A program made the translations under genes and the position numbers. 64,000 bases of DNA from Conexibacter woesei Iso977N (GTDB lineage: Bacteria > Actinomycetota > Thermoleophilia > Solirubrobacterales > Solirubrobacteraceae), in assembly GCF_000424625.1 (NCBI RefSeq), contig NZ_AUKG01000003.1, forward strand, positions 124,001 through 188,000. The letters run 5' to 3'. A model generated the notes under the pieces. That model made no database searches, was not told where the DNA came from, and saw only the letters and a list, made by a program, of their open reading frames with translations. This document shows, piece by piece, positions 51,200-58,623 of the stretch. The stretch's first letter is position 1; the number at the start of each line of letters is the position of its first letter.

Positions 51200-51287
51200 G
51201 GAGAGGTGCCGGAGTGGTTGAACGGGGCGGTCTCGAAAACCGTTGTGCGACTTCGTCGTACCGAGGGTTCGAATCCCTCCCTCTCCG
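51200..51287 (+). tRNA. tRNA-Ser(CGA)
   Basis: The gene has a GGAGAGG/CCTCTCC acceptor stem, discriminator G, long variable arm, GTTCGAATC T-loop and anticodon loop CTCGAAA giving CGA. CCA is not encoded. Confidence 0.96.
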
Positions 51288-51298
51288 CTGGAACGCTC

Positions 51299-51324
51299 GA
51301 AGGCCGCCTCACCAGGCGGCCTTC
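51299..51324 (+). terminator. terminator after tRNA-Ser(CGA)
   Basis: GAAGGCCGCCT (51299-51309), loop CACC, AGGCGGCCTTC (51314-51324) is a perfect 11-bp hairpin 11 bases after the tRNA. Only a weak T-rich stretch (GCGTATTTGC) follows. Confidence 0.75.
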
Positions 51325-51379
51325 GCTGCGTATTTGCAAGTCGTGGCGGGCGGCGGCCGCGAATGGTGAACTTCGCTGC

Positions 51380-52096
51380 GTGAGGTTCGATCACGTCGCA
51401 TCGCTGTTGCAGGCCGCCGGGATGGCGGAGGCGCGGGACGCCCCGCTCGATCTTGTCGATCTCGCCGAGGAGTCCGGAGAGCTGATCGAGGTCGTCGACG
51501 AGCGCCTGCGGACGCTCGAGGACCTCGGGTTGTTGCTGGACGGGCGCGAGGTCGGGATCGGCGTGCCGCCGTTGCTGCTGCGCGCCGGGCGCCAGTACCT
51601 GCGGGCGCGGGGCGGGGTCCGGCCGGAGGTGCTGGCGTTCGCGCCGCGGGTGATCGACGACCTCCACGCGCGCGAGGCGCTGCTGGAGGCGAGCGCGGTG
51701 CTGGTCGACGACTTCGGCGACGCGATCGCCGAGGGCAACGCGGTGGCCTTCGCGATCTCCGTCGTGCCGCCCGAGGCACGCCCCGCGATGACGCCCCGCC
51801 TGGCCGTCGCCCTCTACGGCGCGGCCGTAGCGCTGATCGCCCGCCTGGTCGACGGGGAGCCGGCAGCGTGCGTGGCGGAGGAGGTCCTGGCCGTGGCGTT
51901 GCTCAACGAAGCCCGCTCCTGGCTCTACGAAGCCGACCTCGACACCACCGAGCGAGCAGCAGCCCTCGAAGCCCTGCCCTCCCTCTTCTCCCTCTTCGAA
52001 GACTCCGACGCCCTCGGCGGCGACGTCAACCCCGACATCACCACCTGGTTCCACCCCTTCCACGGCCGCCCAGCGGCGGGCCACCTCGGCGCCTGA
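51380..52096 (+). CDS. hypothetical protein
   Basis: The 238-residue protein starts at a GTG at 51380. It is helical and acidic, with a winged-helix-like opening (LLQAAGMAEARDAPLDLVDLAEESGELIEVVDERLRTLEDLGLLLDG) and a strongly Ala/Leu/Glu-rich remainder (ALYGAAVALIARLVDGEPAACVAEEVLAVALLNEARSWLYEADL). I recognise no family. The terminator of tRNA-Ser separates it from that gene. The last 60 codons use more synonymous CCC/AGC-type codons than upstream, which may only reflect local composition. Confidence 0.6.
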   Translation: MRFDHVASLLQAAGMAEARDAPLDLVDLAEESGELIEVVDERLRTLEDLGLLLDGREVGIGVPPLLLRAGRQYLRARGGVRPEVLAFAPRVIDDLHAREALLEASAVLVDDFGDAIAEGNAVAFAISVVPPEARPAMTPRLAVALYGAAVALIARLVDGEPAACVAEEVLAVALLNEARSWLYEADLDTTERAAALEALPSLFSLFEDSDALGGDVNPDITTWFHPFHGRPAAGHLGA

Positions 52097-52332
52097 GCCG
52101 CTTCGGTACACGCCGTCACGGCGCCGCGGACCGTTTGGCGGTCTCCGTCCGCCTAGGTTCACGCGGTCACCGACGCGGTGGTGCTGCGGGCGGCCGTGTC
52201 CGCGGCCGCAGTCCCGTCTCTGCCGGCGCTTGGTGTATCGGCCCGTCGTCCATCGCGGCACCGCGACCGTCTGCCGGTCTCCGCCGCCGGCCCCTTACAG
52301 GGCCGCGGTCCTGCCGGACCGCGGCGTGGCGA
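52097..52332. other. 236-bp GC-rich convergent intergenic stretch
   Basis: No open frame with a plausible start is seen. Two imperfect copies of a GACCGT-N4-CGGTCTCCG motif occur (about 52127-52151 and 52265-52290). They may be a degenerate repeat; no function can be assigned. Confidence 0.3.
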
Positions 52333-52908
52333 TCAGGTCTGCGGTGCGTAGGTCTGTGCCAGGACGCCGTTGGGCATCTGCTGCGAGGAGAGGAGGGCCA
52401 GCTTCAGCGGCTCTTCGGTGTCGGGGTAGAAGCGGGCGCCGGAGCCGAGGATCAGGGGGAAGACCTGGAGGTTGATCTCGTCGACCAGGCCGGGCACCGC
52501 GAGCAGCGAGTGGGCCAGTGTGCGGGAGCCGGCGACGAGGAGGTCGCCGTCCGCGCTGTCCTTCAGGCCGGCGACGTGACCGGCGAAGTCGTCGGCGACG
52601 ACCTCGGTGTTCTCCCAGGGCGACGAGCCGAGCGTCGTCGAGGCGACGGCCTTCCGCATGGAGTTGATCTTGTCGGCCATCGGGTCGCCGGCCCGGGACG
52701 GCCACGCGCCGTAGAACCCCTCGTAGGTCTTGCGGCCGAGCAACAGCACGTCCTTGCTCAGCTGCTCCTCGCCCTTGTACGCCCCCAGCTCGTCGCTGAA
52801 GTACGCCCCGACCCACCCGGCATGCTTGTACCCGGGCTCGCCACCCGGCGCCTCCATGACGCCGTCCAGCGAGACGAACTCCGTGATGATCAACTTGTTC
52901 TTGCTCAT
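52333..52908 (-). CDS. dihydrofolate reductase-like (RibD C-terminal) protein
   Basis: The 191-residue protein has the RibD-C/DHFR-like pattern: KLIITEFVSLDGVMEAPGGEPG, VLLLGRKTYEGFYGAWPSRAGDPMADKINSMRKAVAST, DLLVAGSRTLAHSLLAVPGLVDEINLQVFPLILGSGARFYPD. Members are usually NADPH-binding enzymes without folate activity, often under a TetR or HTH regulator as here. The ATG at 52908 opens the domain; a frame to 52941 adds only a basic leader. A TetR-type operator lies upstream. Confidence 0.9.
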   Translation of the reverse strand: MSKNKLIITEFVSLDGVMEAPGGEPGYKHAGWVGAYFSDELGAYKGEEQLSKDVLLLGRKTYEGFYGAWPSRAGDPMADKINSMRKAVASTTLGSSPWENTEVVADDFAGHVAGLKDSADGDLLVAGSRTLAHSLLAVPGLVDEINLQVFPLILGSGARFYPDTEEPLKLALLSSQQMPNGVLAQTYAPQT

Positions 52909-52953
52909 GGGCCCAAGACGGTACGGCCTCCCAGAACTCATCGCACGCCCTTG

Positions 52954-52969
52954 TTGACCGCGTGGTCAA
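52954..52969. promoter_or_regulatory. TetR-type operator between the DHFR-like and TetR genes
   Basis: TTGACCGCGTGGTCAA has 6-bp arms TTGACC and GGTCAA around GCGT and lies 9 bp before TACCGT (52978-52983), the likely -10 of the TetR gene. It sits between divergent starts 52908 and 52992 and fits a TetR operator. Confidence 0.7.
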
Positions 52970-52991
52970 TGGGTCGGTACCGTCAGCGGCA

Positions 52992-53696
52992 GTGACGACC
53001 TCGAAGGGGACGCGTCTGTCGCCGGATGCCCGGCGGGAGCAGCTCGTGGAGCTGGGGCTGGAGCTGCTCGGGCGGACGCCGCAGGAGCAGGTGAGCATCG
53101 AGGCGATCGCGCGGGCTGCCGGGATCTCGAAGGGGTTGTTGTACCACTACTTCCCGACGAAGTCGGACTTCGTGGTCGCGGTGCTGCGGCGGTCGCGTGC
53201 GGAGCTGGAGCGGCGGATGGCGCTGCCGGCCTCGGCGGTCGGGCTGACGATCGGCGAGCGGCTGGACGCCTCGATCGACGGCTTCCTCGGCTACGTCTCC
53301 GAGCACGCGATCGGCTTCGAGGCGATCGCGCGCGCACGCGGCGGGGAGGACGAGCAGGTCAAGGCCGTCATCGCCGAGAACCGCGGCAAGCAGGTCGACG
53401 CGATGGTCGTCTTCGCCGCAGCGCTCGCACAGTCCGACCGATCAGCGATCGAGACCCCGGCACTGCGCGTCGCGCTCGAGGGCTGGCTGGCGTTCTGCGA
53501 GGGCGTCGTCGGCCAGTGGCTCGCGCGGCCCGGCCAGATCGAGCGTCCCGCCGTCCGCCACCTGATCCGCGCCAACCTGCTCGGCGTCCTCCAGGCCGCC
53601 GCCGCACTGGACGACCCGGCCAACCCGGCGCCGGCGCGCCTCGCGCACGCCGCCGCCGCGTTGCAACTCCAGCCCGCCGGCCCGCTCGCCGTCTAG
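52992..53696 (+). CDS. TetR-family transcriptional regulator
   Basis: The 234-residue protein has an N-terminal TetR domain (ARREQLVELGLELLGRTPQEQVSIEAIARAAGISKGLLYHYFPTKSDFVVAVL) and a helical C-terminal domain ending in an Ala/Pro-rich tail. The GTG at 52992 follows TACCGT by 8 bases. It is divergent from the DHFR-like gene and separated from it by a palindromic operator, so it probably represses that gene and itself. Confidence 0.88.
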   Translation: MTTSKGTRLSPDARREQLVELGLELLGRTPQEQVSIEAIARAAGISKGLLYHYFPTKSDFVVAVLRRSRAELERRMALPASAVGLTIGERLDASIDGFLGYVSEHAIGFEAIARARGGEDEQVKAVIAENRGKQVDAMVVFAAALAQSDRSAIETPALRVALEGWLAFCEGVVGQWLARPGQIERPAVRHLIRANLLGVLQAAAALDDPANPAPARLAHAAAALQLQPAGPLAV

Positions 53697-53702
53697 ACGT
53701 CG

Positions 53703-54914
53703 CTACGACCGCGTCTCGGCGAACGCAACGGGGGACGCGCTCTCGGCCGGAGCGGCGCCGTCGCCCGCCGCGCTCCTGCGCGCGACCGCGCCGCGCCGCG
53801 CCCCCGCGAAGACCCACGTCCTCAGCGCCACGTAGCGCGTGATCGTCGCCACCAGCGACGCGCCGACCAGCACCGCCAGCTCCACGCCGCGCGACGCGCC
53901 CGGCGCCACGCCGTGCAGGACGCCGAGCGCCCCGTCGGTCAGCCCGAGCGTCAGGAAGAACACCGCGGCGCCCGCCGCGTGCTGCTTGACCAGCCCCTCG
54001 CGCCCGAGCACCCCGAACGTCAGCCGCCGGTTGGCGGCCGTGTTGGCGACGGCGGTCAGCGCGAGCGCCACTGCGTTGGCGACGCCCGCGCCGATCCCGC
54101 CCTCCCGCATCAAGATGAACAACAACGCGTAGGCCACCGTGGACGCGACGCCGACCGCCGCGAAGCGCGCGACCGGCGTCGCGAACGCCAGCCGCGCCAC
54201 GCCGCGCAGGTCGTCGACCGCGGTCCGGACGATGTCCACGCGCGAGTCCGGGTCGTCGACCCAGTCGACCGGCACCTCGTGGGTCCGCAGCCCGCCGCGC
54301 TGAGCCAACACCAACAACTCGGTGTCGAAGAACCAGCCGTCGTCGCGGATCTGCGGCAGCAGCAGCGCCGCGGCCTCGCTCGTGACGGCCTTGAACCCGC
54401 ACTGGGCGTCGGTGAAGTTCACCCGCAGCGACGCCTTCAAGATCTTGTTGTAGGACCGCGAGATGAGCTCGCGCTTGGGCCCGCGCGTCACGTGCGCGCC
54501 GCGCGCCAGGCGCGAGCCGATCGCCACGTCGCTGTGGCCGCTGAGCAGCGGCGCGACCAGCGGCAGCAGCGCGCGCAGGTCGGTCGAGAGGTCGACGTCC
54601 ATGTAGGACACGATGCGCGCGCCGCTGTGCGACCACGCCTCCCGCAGCGCCAGCCCGCGGCCCTTGCGCTCCAGGCGCAGGTGCCGGACCTCGGGCAGCT
54701 CGCGCGCCAGGTCGGCGGCGATGAACGGCGTGCCGTCGGTGCTCGCGTTGTCGGCGATCGTGATCGACCACGTGAACGGGAAGCCGTCGCTGAGGAACGC
54801 GTGCAGCCGGCGGATGCTGGGCTCCAGCGCGAGCTGCTCGTTGTAGACGGGGACGACGACTTCGACGTCGGGGCGCACAGCGGGGGCGGGGAAGCGGGGA
54901 CGGGTCGACGGCAT
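53703..54914 (-). CDS. family 2 glycosyltransferase fused to a GtrA-type membrane domain (YkcC-like)
   Basis: The 403-residue protein is a dolichyl-phosphate-sugar synthase-like GT2 (VEVVVPVYNEQLALEPSIRRLHAFL, ITIADNASTDGTPFIAADLAREL, ARIVSYMDVDLSTDLRAL with the DxD, GSRLARGAHVTRGPKRELISRSYNKIL, DAQCGFKAVT, VDIVRTAVDDLRGV). It is followed by a GtrA-like domain of four membrane segments (about residues 255-375). The protein should make a polyprenyl-phosphate sugar and flip or present it. It is divergent from a GT39/YkcB-like transferase that could use that donor, an arrangement seen in Bacillus ykcBC. Confidence 0.9.
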   Translation of the reverse strand: MPSTRPRFPAPAVRPDVEVVVPVYNEQLALEPSIRRLHAFLSDGFPFTWSITIADNASTDGTPFIAADLARELPEVRHLRLERKGRGLALREAWSHSGARIVSYMDVDLSTDLRALLPLVAPLLSGHSDVAIGSRLARGAHVTRGPKRELISRSYNKILKASLRVNFTDAQCGFKAVTSEAAALLLPQIRDDGWFFDTELLVLAQRGGLRTHEVPVDWVDDPDSRVDIVRTAVDDLRGVARLAFATPVARFAAVGVASTVAYALLFILMREGGIGAGVANAVALALTAVANTAANRRLTFGVLGREGLVKQHAAGAAVFFLTLGLTDGALGVLHGVAPGASRGVELAVLVGASLVATITRYVALRTWVFAGARRGAVARRSAAGDGAAPAESASPVAFAETRS

Positions 54915-55053
54915 GGGAAGGAAGATCGACCCGCGTCGTGGGAGCGCCCTCGGATCTCCCTGAGAGCTGGCTGAGCAGTCCGCTCGCAGACGGCTCAGGA
55001 ACGTCCCAGGAAGCGTTGGGGATCGGCTCAGGCCCGGCGCCGATGCTGCTGGC

Positions 55054-57144
55054 ATGTCAACCGCGACCTCTCCGTCCGTGCGCGTCCCGCGCGGCTCCTC
55101 CTCCGCCAGGAACCGCCTGCGCGCGCTCCGCGTTCCGATGCCCCAGCCGGAGCTGCTGGCGCTGCTCGTCCTCGCTGCAGTCCTGAACCTCTGGGCGCTG
55201 GACAAGAACGGCTGGGCCAACACGTACTACTCGGCGGCCATCAAGTCGATGTCCACGAGCTGGCACAACTTCTTGTACAACTCGTTCGACGTCGCGGGCC
55301 TGCAGACGCTGGACAAGCCGCCGCTGGCGATGTGGGTGGAAGCTTTGAGCGTTCGCGTCTTCGGCTTCTCCTCGTGGGCGATGCTCGTGCCCGAGGCGCT
55401 GATGGGCGTCGCGACGGTCGCGTTGGCCTATGACATGGTCCGGCGCGTCTTCGGCCGCGCGGGCGGCTTCGCGGCCGGCCTGGTCCTGGCGTTGACGCCG
55501 ATCGCGGTCGCGATCTCGCGCCACAACAACCCGGACGCGCTGGTCGTGCTGTGCTCGACCGCGGCGCTGTGGTTCACCGTGCGCGCGGCGCTGGACGGCA
55601 AGACGAAGTGGTTGGTCTGGGCCGGCGTGATGGTCGGCGCGGGCTTCGAGACGAAGATGGGCACCGGCCTGCTCGTGCTGCCGGCGCTGGCGCTCGCGTA
55701 CTTCTGGGTCGCCCCGCGGGGGCGGCTGACCGCGGTCAAGCAGCTGCTGGCCGGCGGCGTCGCGACCGCGGTCGTCGGGCTCGCGTGGCCCGTGTTGGTG
55801 TGGTTGACCCCGGCGGCGGACCGCCCGTGGATCTCCGGCACCAGTGACAACTCGATCTGGTCGTTGATCCTCAACTACAACGGCACGGGCCGGCTGGACG
55901 GCCAGGCCGGCGGGCCGGGCGGCGGGACCGGCGGCGGCCCGGGCGGTGGCGGCGGGGGCGGCGGCATGGGCTCGGTCTTCGGCGGCGACACCGGGATCTT
56001 CCGGCTCGTCGACTCCTCGCTCGGCGGGCAGGCGGGCTGGCTGATCGGCATGGCGATCGTCGGCGGGATCGGCGTCGCGGTCGCCTCCGGGCTCAAGCGC
56101 CGTGACCCGCGGACCGGCTTCATCCTCGCCGCGGGCGGCGCGTTCGCGACCTGCGCCGTGGTGTTCTCCTACGCCAAGGGCATCTTCCACCCGTACTACG
56201 TGTCGATGCTCGCGCCGTTCACCGCGGTGCTGATCGGCGCGACGGTCGGGACGATCCTCAAGGGCGGCCTCGTCGCCCGGATCGTCGGGCCGCTGGCGCT
56301 GCTGGGCGGGCTGGCGACCGAGATCCTGGTGATCCACCGCGGCGCGACCGACGTCGACGGCCTGATCCCGCTGGCGATCGTCGCGGCGGTCGGCGGCGCG
56401 GTCGTCCTGGCGCTGAGGATGCCGGCGAAGGTGCGGGCGATCGCGGTCGCCGCGGCGCTCGGCGTCCTGCTGATCGCCCCGGCGTCGTGGGCGGTCGACA
56501 CGCTCGGCCACGCCACCAGCTCGACGTTCCCGGCCGGTGGCCCGTCGTCGCAGGGCGGCTTCGGCGGCGGCGGCCCGGGCGGCGCCGGTGGCGGCGGACG
56601 CGGCGGCTTCGGCGGCGGTCCCGCCGGCGGCACGCAGGGCGGCTTCACGCCGCCGACGCAGAGCGGCTCCGGCTCCTCGACGAGCGGCCAGGCCACCGCG
56701 CCTCCCGGCTTCTCGATGCAGGGCCAGTCCGGTTCGACCGCCCAAGGCGGCGGCATGGCCGGCGGCGGCGCGATGTTCGGCGGGAACACCAACCTGACCG
56801 AGGCCATCACCTACGCCAACGCCCACGGCGGCGGCACGATCGGCGTGTCCTCGCAGCAGGGCGCGGCGACCGCGATCATCCAGTCCGGCGCGAGGGTCGC
56901 GGGCCTCGGCGGGTTCTCCGGCCGCGAGTCGGAGGTCACCGCGCAGTGGCTGGTGCAGGCGGTCAGGGACGGGCGGATCCGCTACGTGCTGACCGACGGC
57001 ACCAGCGCCGGCGGCGGCAACGACGGGCGCGTCGGCTCGACCGAGCTGATGGCGATCGTCCAGAGGGTCGGCAGGGAGACGAGCGTGTCCGGGATGTACG
57101 ACCTGCAGGGCACGGCGGCCGCGATCCTCGCCGCTGCGAGCTGA
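55054..57144 (+). CDS. GT39-type membrane glycosyltransferase (YkcB-like) with Gly-rich loop
   Basis: The 696-residue protein has the GT-C plan with about 12 membrane segments. The catalytic-loop motif WANTYYSAAIKSM and LQTLDKPPLAMWVEALSVRVFG (the LDKPP segment) define the PMT/ArnT/YkcB type, and FEGTDG-like segments are replaced by a long Gly-rich loop (GGGTGGGPGGGGGGGGMG, about 290-310). A second Gly/Ser-rich stretch (about 490-560) leads to a C-terminal extracytoplasmic domain (NTNLTEAITYANAHGGGTIGVSSQQ ... IRYVLTDGTSAGG). It should transfer a polyprenyl-linked sugar to an exported acceptor. Low-complexity loops are unusually long for the family. Confidence 0.88.
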   Translation: MSTATSPSVRVPRGSSSARNRLRALRVPMPQPELLALLVLAAVLNLWALDKNGWANTYYSAAIKSMSTSWHNFLYNSFDVAGLQTLDKPPLAMWVEALSVRVFGFSSWAMLVPEALMGVATVALAYDMVRRVFGRAGGFAAGLVLALTPIAVAISRHNNPDALVVLCSTAALWFTVRAALDGKTKWLVWAGVMVGAGFETKMGTGLLVLPALALAYFWVAPRGRLTAVKQLLAGGVATAVVGLAWPVLVWLTPAADRPWISGTSDNSIWSLILNYNGTGRLDGQAGGPGGGTGGGPGGGGGGGGMGSVFGGDTGIFRLVDSSLGGQAGWLIGMAIVGGIGVAVASGLKRRDPRTGFILAAGGAFATCAVVFSYAKGIFHPYYVSMLAPFTAVLIGATVGTILKGGLVARIVGPLALLGGLATEILVIHRGATDVDGLIPLAIVAAVGGAVVLALRMPAKVRAIAVAAALGVLLIAPASWAVDTLGHATSSTFPAGGPSSQGGFGGGGPGGAGGGGRGGFGGGPAGGTQGGFTPPTQSGSGSSTSGQATAPPGFSMQGQSGSTAQGGGMAGGGAMFGGNTNLTEAITYANAHGGGTIGVSSQQGAATAIIQSGARVAGLGGFSGRESEVTAQWLVQAVRDGRIRYVLTDGTSAGGGNDGRVGSTELMAIVQRVGRETSVSGMYDLQGTAAAILAAAS

Positions 57145-57512
57145 GCAGCCAGTTCACCACCATCTCGCCGCGCGGGTCAGTAGCCTGCGCGGCGAGACGC
57201 CGGTCCTGCCTGGACCGTCCATCCCCGCAACACACGCTTCTCTCCGGTGCATCGGCGCCGGGCCGGGACGGGTGGGACGGCGAGGCTCAACCCCGCGATG
57301 GGGCCGGTGCTCAGCGAACGGCAGCGACCGCAGGACCCCTTGGGAATCTTCATGAACAAGGTGGCCCGGCACCGCTACGATGGTGGACGTACCGCTGCCC
57401 GTTCGGTTCTCCGAGGCTCCTCCTCCTAGCGCGCGGCAGGTTGACAGAGGAGCCGGGAATAGAGGCGGCGTTGACTGGTCCTCCGGAACTCGGGATCGAC
57501 GGTGAGGGGCCC
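57145..57512. other. 368-bp intergenic region with one inverted repeat
   Basis: No open frame with a good start covers this stretch. It contains CTCGCCGCGC (57164-57173) and GCGCGGCGAG (57187-57196), a perfect 10-bp stem 20 bases after the glycosyltransferase stop and probably its terminator. The remainder includes TAGCGC/TTGACA-like promoter candidates before the DUF2294 gene. I did not recognise a riboswitch. Confidence 0.45.
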
Positions 57513-57929
57513 ATGGAGGAACAGGGCAGCCCCCTGGCGATGATCTCCGCCGAGATGGTCCGGATCTACAAGGAGCAGTTCGGGCGCGGGCCGACGAAGG
57601 CGCGTGCGTCCTGGGCCGGCCGCGACACGCTCATCGTCCTGCTCGAGGACACGCTGACGCCCGCCGAGCGCAACCTCGTGACGCTCGGCGAGTACGCCCG
57701 GTTGCGCGAGACGCGGACGCTCTTCCAGAACGCCTGGGTTGCGCAGTTCTGCGCACCGGTCGAACGCGGAACCGGTCGGAAGGTCAGAGCGTTCATCAGC
57801 GGCATCGACGCGCAGTCCGACGGAACGTCGGCCGAGGTCTTCGTGCTGCACCCCGAGGGCTACGCCGGCCCGTCGCGCGCCAGCGTCGATGGTGAGCCGC
57901 GCGCCACCCTCGATCCGGATCTTGCTTGA
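57513..57929 (+). CDS. DUF2294 (MpsC-like) protein
   Basis: The 138-residue protein has the DUF2294 pattern: LAMISAEMVRIYKEQFGRGPTKARASWAGRDTLIVLLEDTLTPAERNL, GEYARLRETRTLFQNAWVAQFCAPVERGTGRKVRAFISGIDAQSDGTSAEVFVLHP. The family occurs with carbon-uptake or carbonic-anhydrase-like systems in some bacteria, but most members are uncharacterised. GTGAGGGG lies four bases before the ATG at 57513. It is followed at 58093 by an RsbW-like gene. Confidence 0.82.
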   Translation: MEEQGSPLAMISAEMVRIYKEQFGRGPTKARASWAGRDTLIVLLEDTLTPAERNLVTLGEYARLRETRTLFQNAWVAQFCAPVERGTGRKVRAFISGIDAQSDGTSAEVFVLHPEGYAGPSRASVDGEPRATLDPDLA

Positions 57930-58092
57930 TCGCGGTCAGCAGGGGTAGTCTCCTTGGACAGAGTCGTCCGGTCCTCGGCGATCGCGACGTTCCAGGGTGA
58001 CCGCGGTCCTGTGAACACGGGGCAGGGGCGGGCGCGCCGGGGCTGATCGACCGGCAGGCCGCGCGAACATCGCCTCTCAGAATCGAGCCGTC

Positions 58093-58506
58093 ATGAGCTC
58101 TGCGCCGGACCCGATGTCGTGGTCATGGCCAGCCGAAGCGTCCACGGTCCGGCACACCGTGGTCGAGTGGCTCCGCGGTCAGCAGCTCACCGACCCGCCG
58201 CTGAGCGACATCGCGCTGCTGATCTCCGAGGCCGTGACGAACGCGGTCATCCACGCCTACGTCGGGCATCCGAGCCCCGGTGAGGTCAGCGTGGTGATCG
58301 ACGCGGGGGCGGAGGAGGTCCTGGTGGAGGTCTCCGACCGCGGCAACGGGCTGCGCCCGCGACCGGACTCGCCGGGGCTCGGCTACGGCCTGGCCGTGAT
58401 GGTGGCGGTGGCGAAGCGCTTCGAGGCACAGACGGCCGAGGACCGAGGCACGCGTGTGCGCGCCTGGTTCAGCCGCGATCCGGCGGTGGCCACGCCGGCG
58501 GATTGA
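58093..58506 (+). CDS. RsbW-like serine protein kinase / ATP-binding protein
   Basis: The 137 residues form a single HATPase_c_2 domain: N box LLISEAVTNAVIHAYVGH (Asn ligand for Mg-ATP), G1 box VSDRGNGLRPRP and G2 GLGYGLAVMVAV, with the final GTRVRAWF. Such kinases phosphorylate STAS proteins like that at 3430-3783 or bind a sigma factor. No sigma gene is adjacent, so the circuit is unknown. Confidence 0.88.
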   Translation: MSSAPDPMSWSWPAEASTVRHTVVEWLRGQQLTDPPLSDIALLISEAVTNAVIHAYVGHPSPGEVSVVIDAGAEEVLVEVSDRGNGLRPRPDSPGLGYGLAVMVAVAKRFEAQTAEDRGTRVRAWFSRDPAVATPAD

Positions 58507-58623
58507 GCACGCGGGGATTGCGTGCCGGCCCGGCGCCCTTCCGCGGGGCGCCGGGCACGCGCAATCGCGCCGGGTGGCGCTTGCGACTTGCGCGCGACCG
58601 GCGCCTCGGCGAGCATCGGGGGC

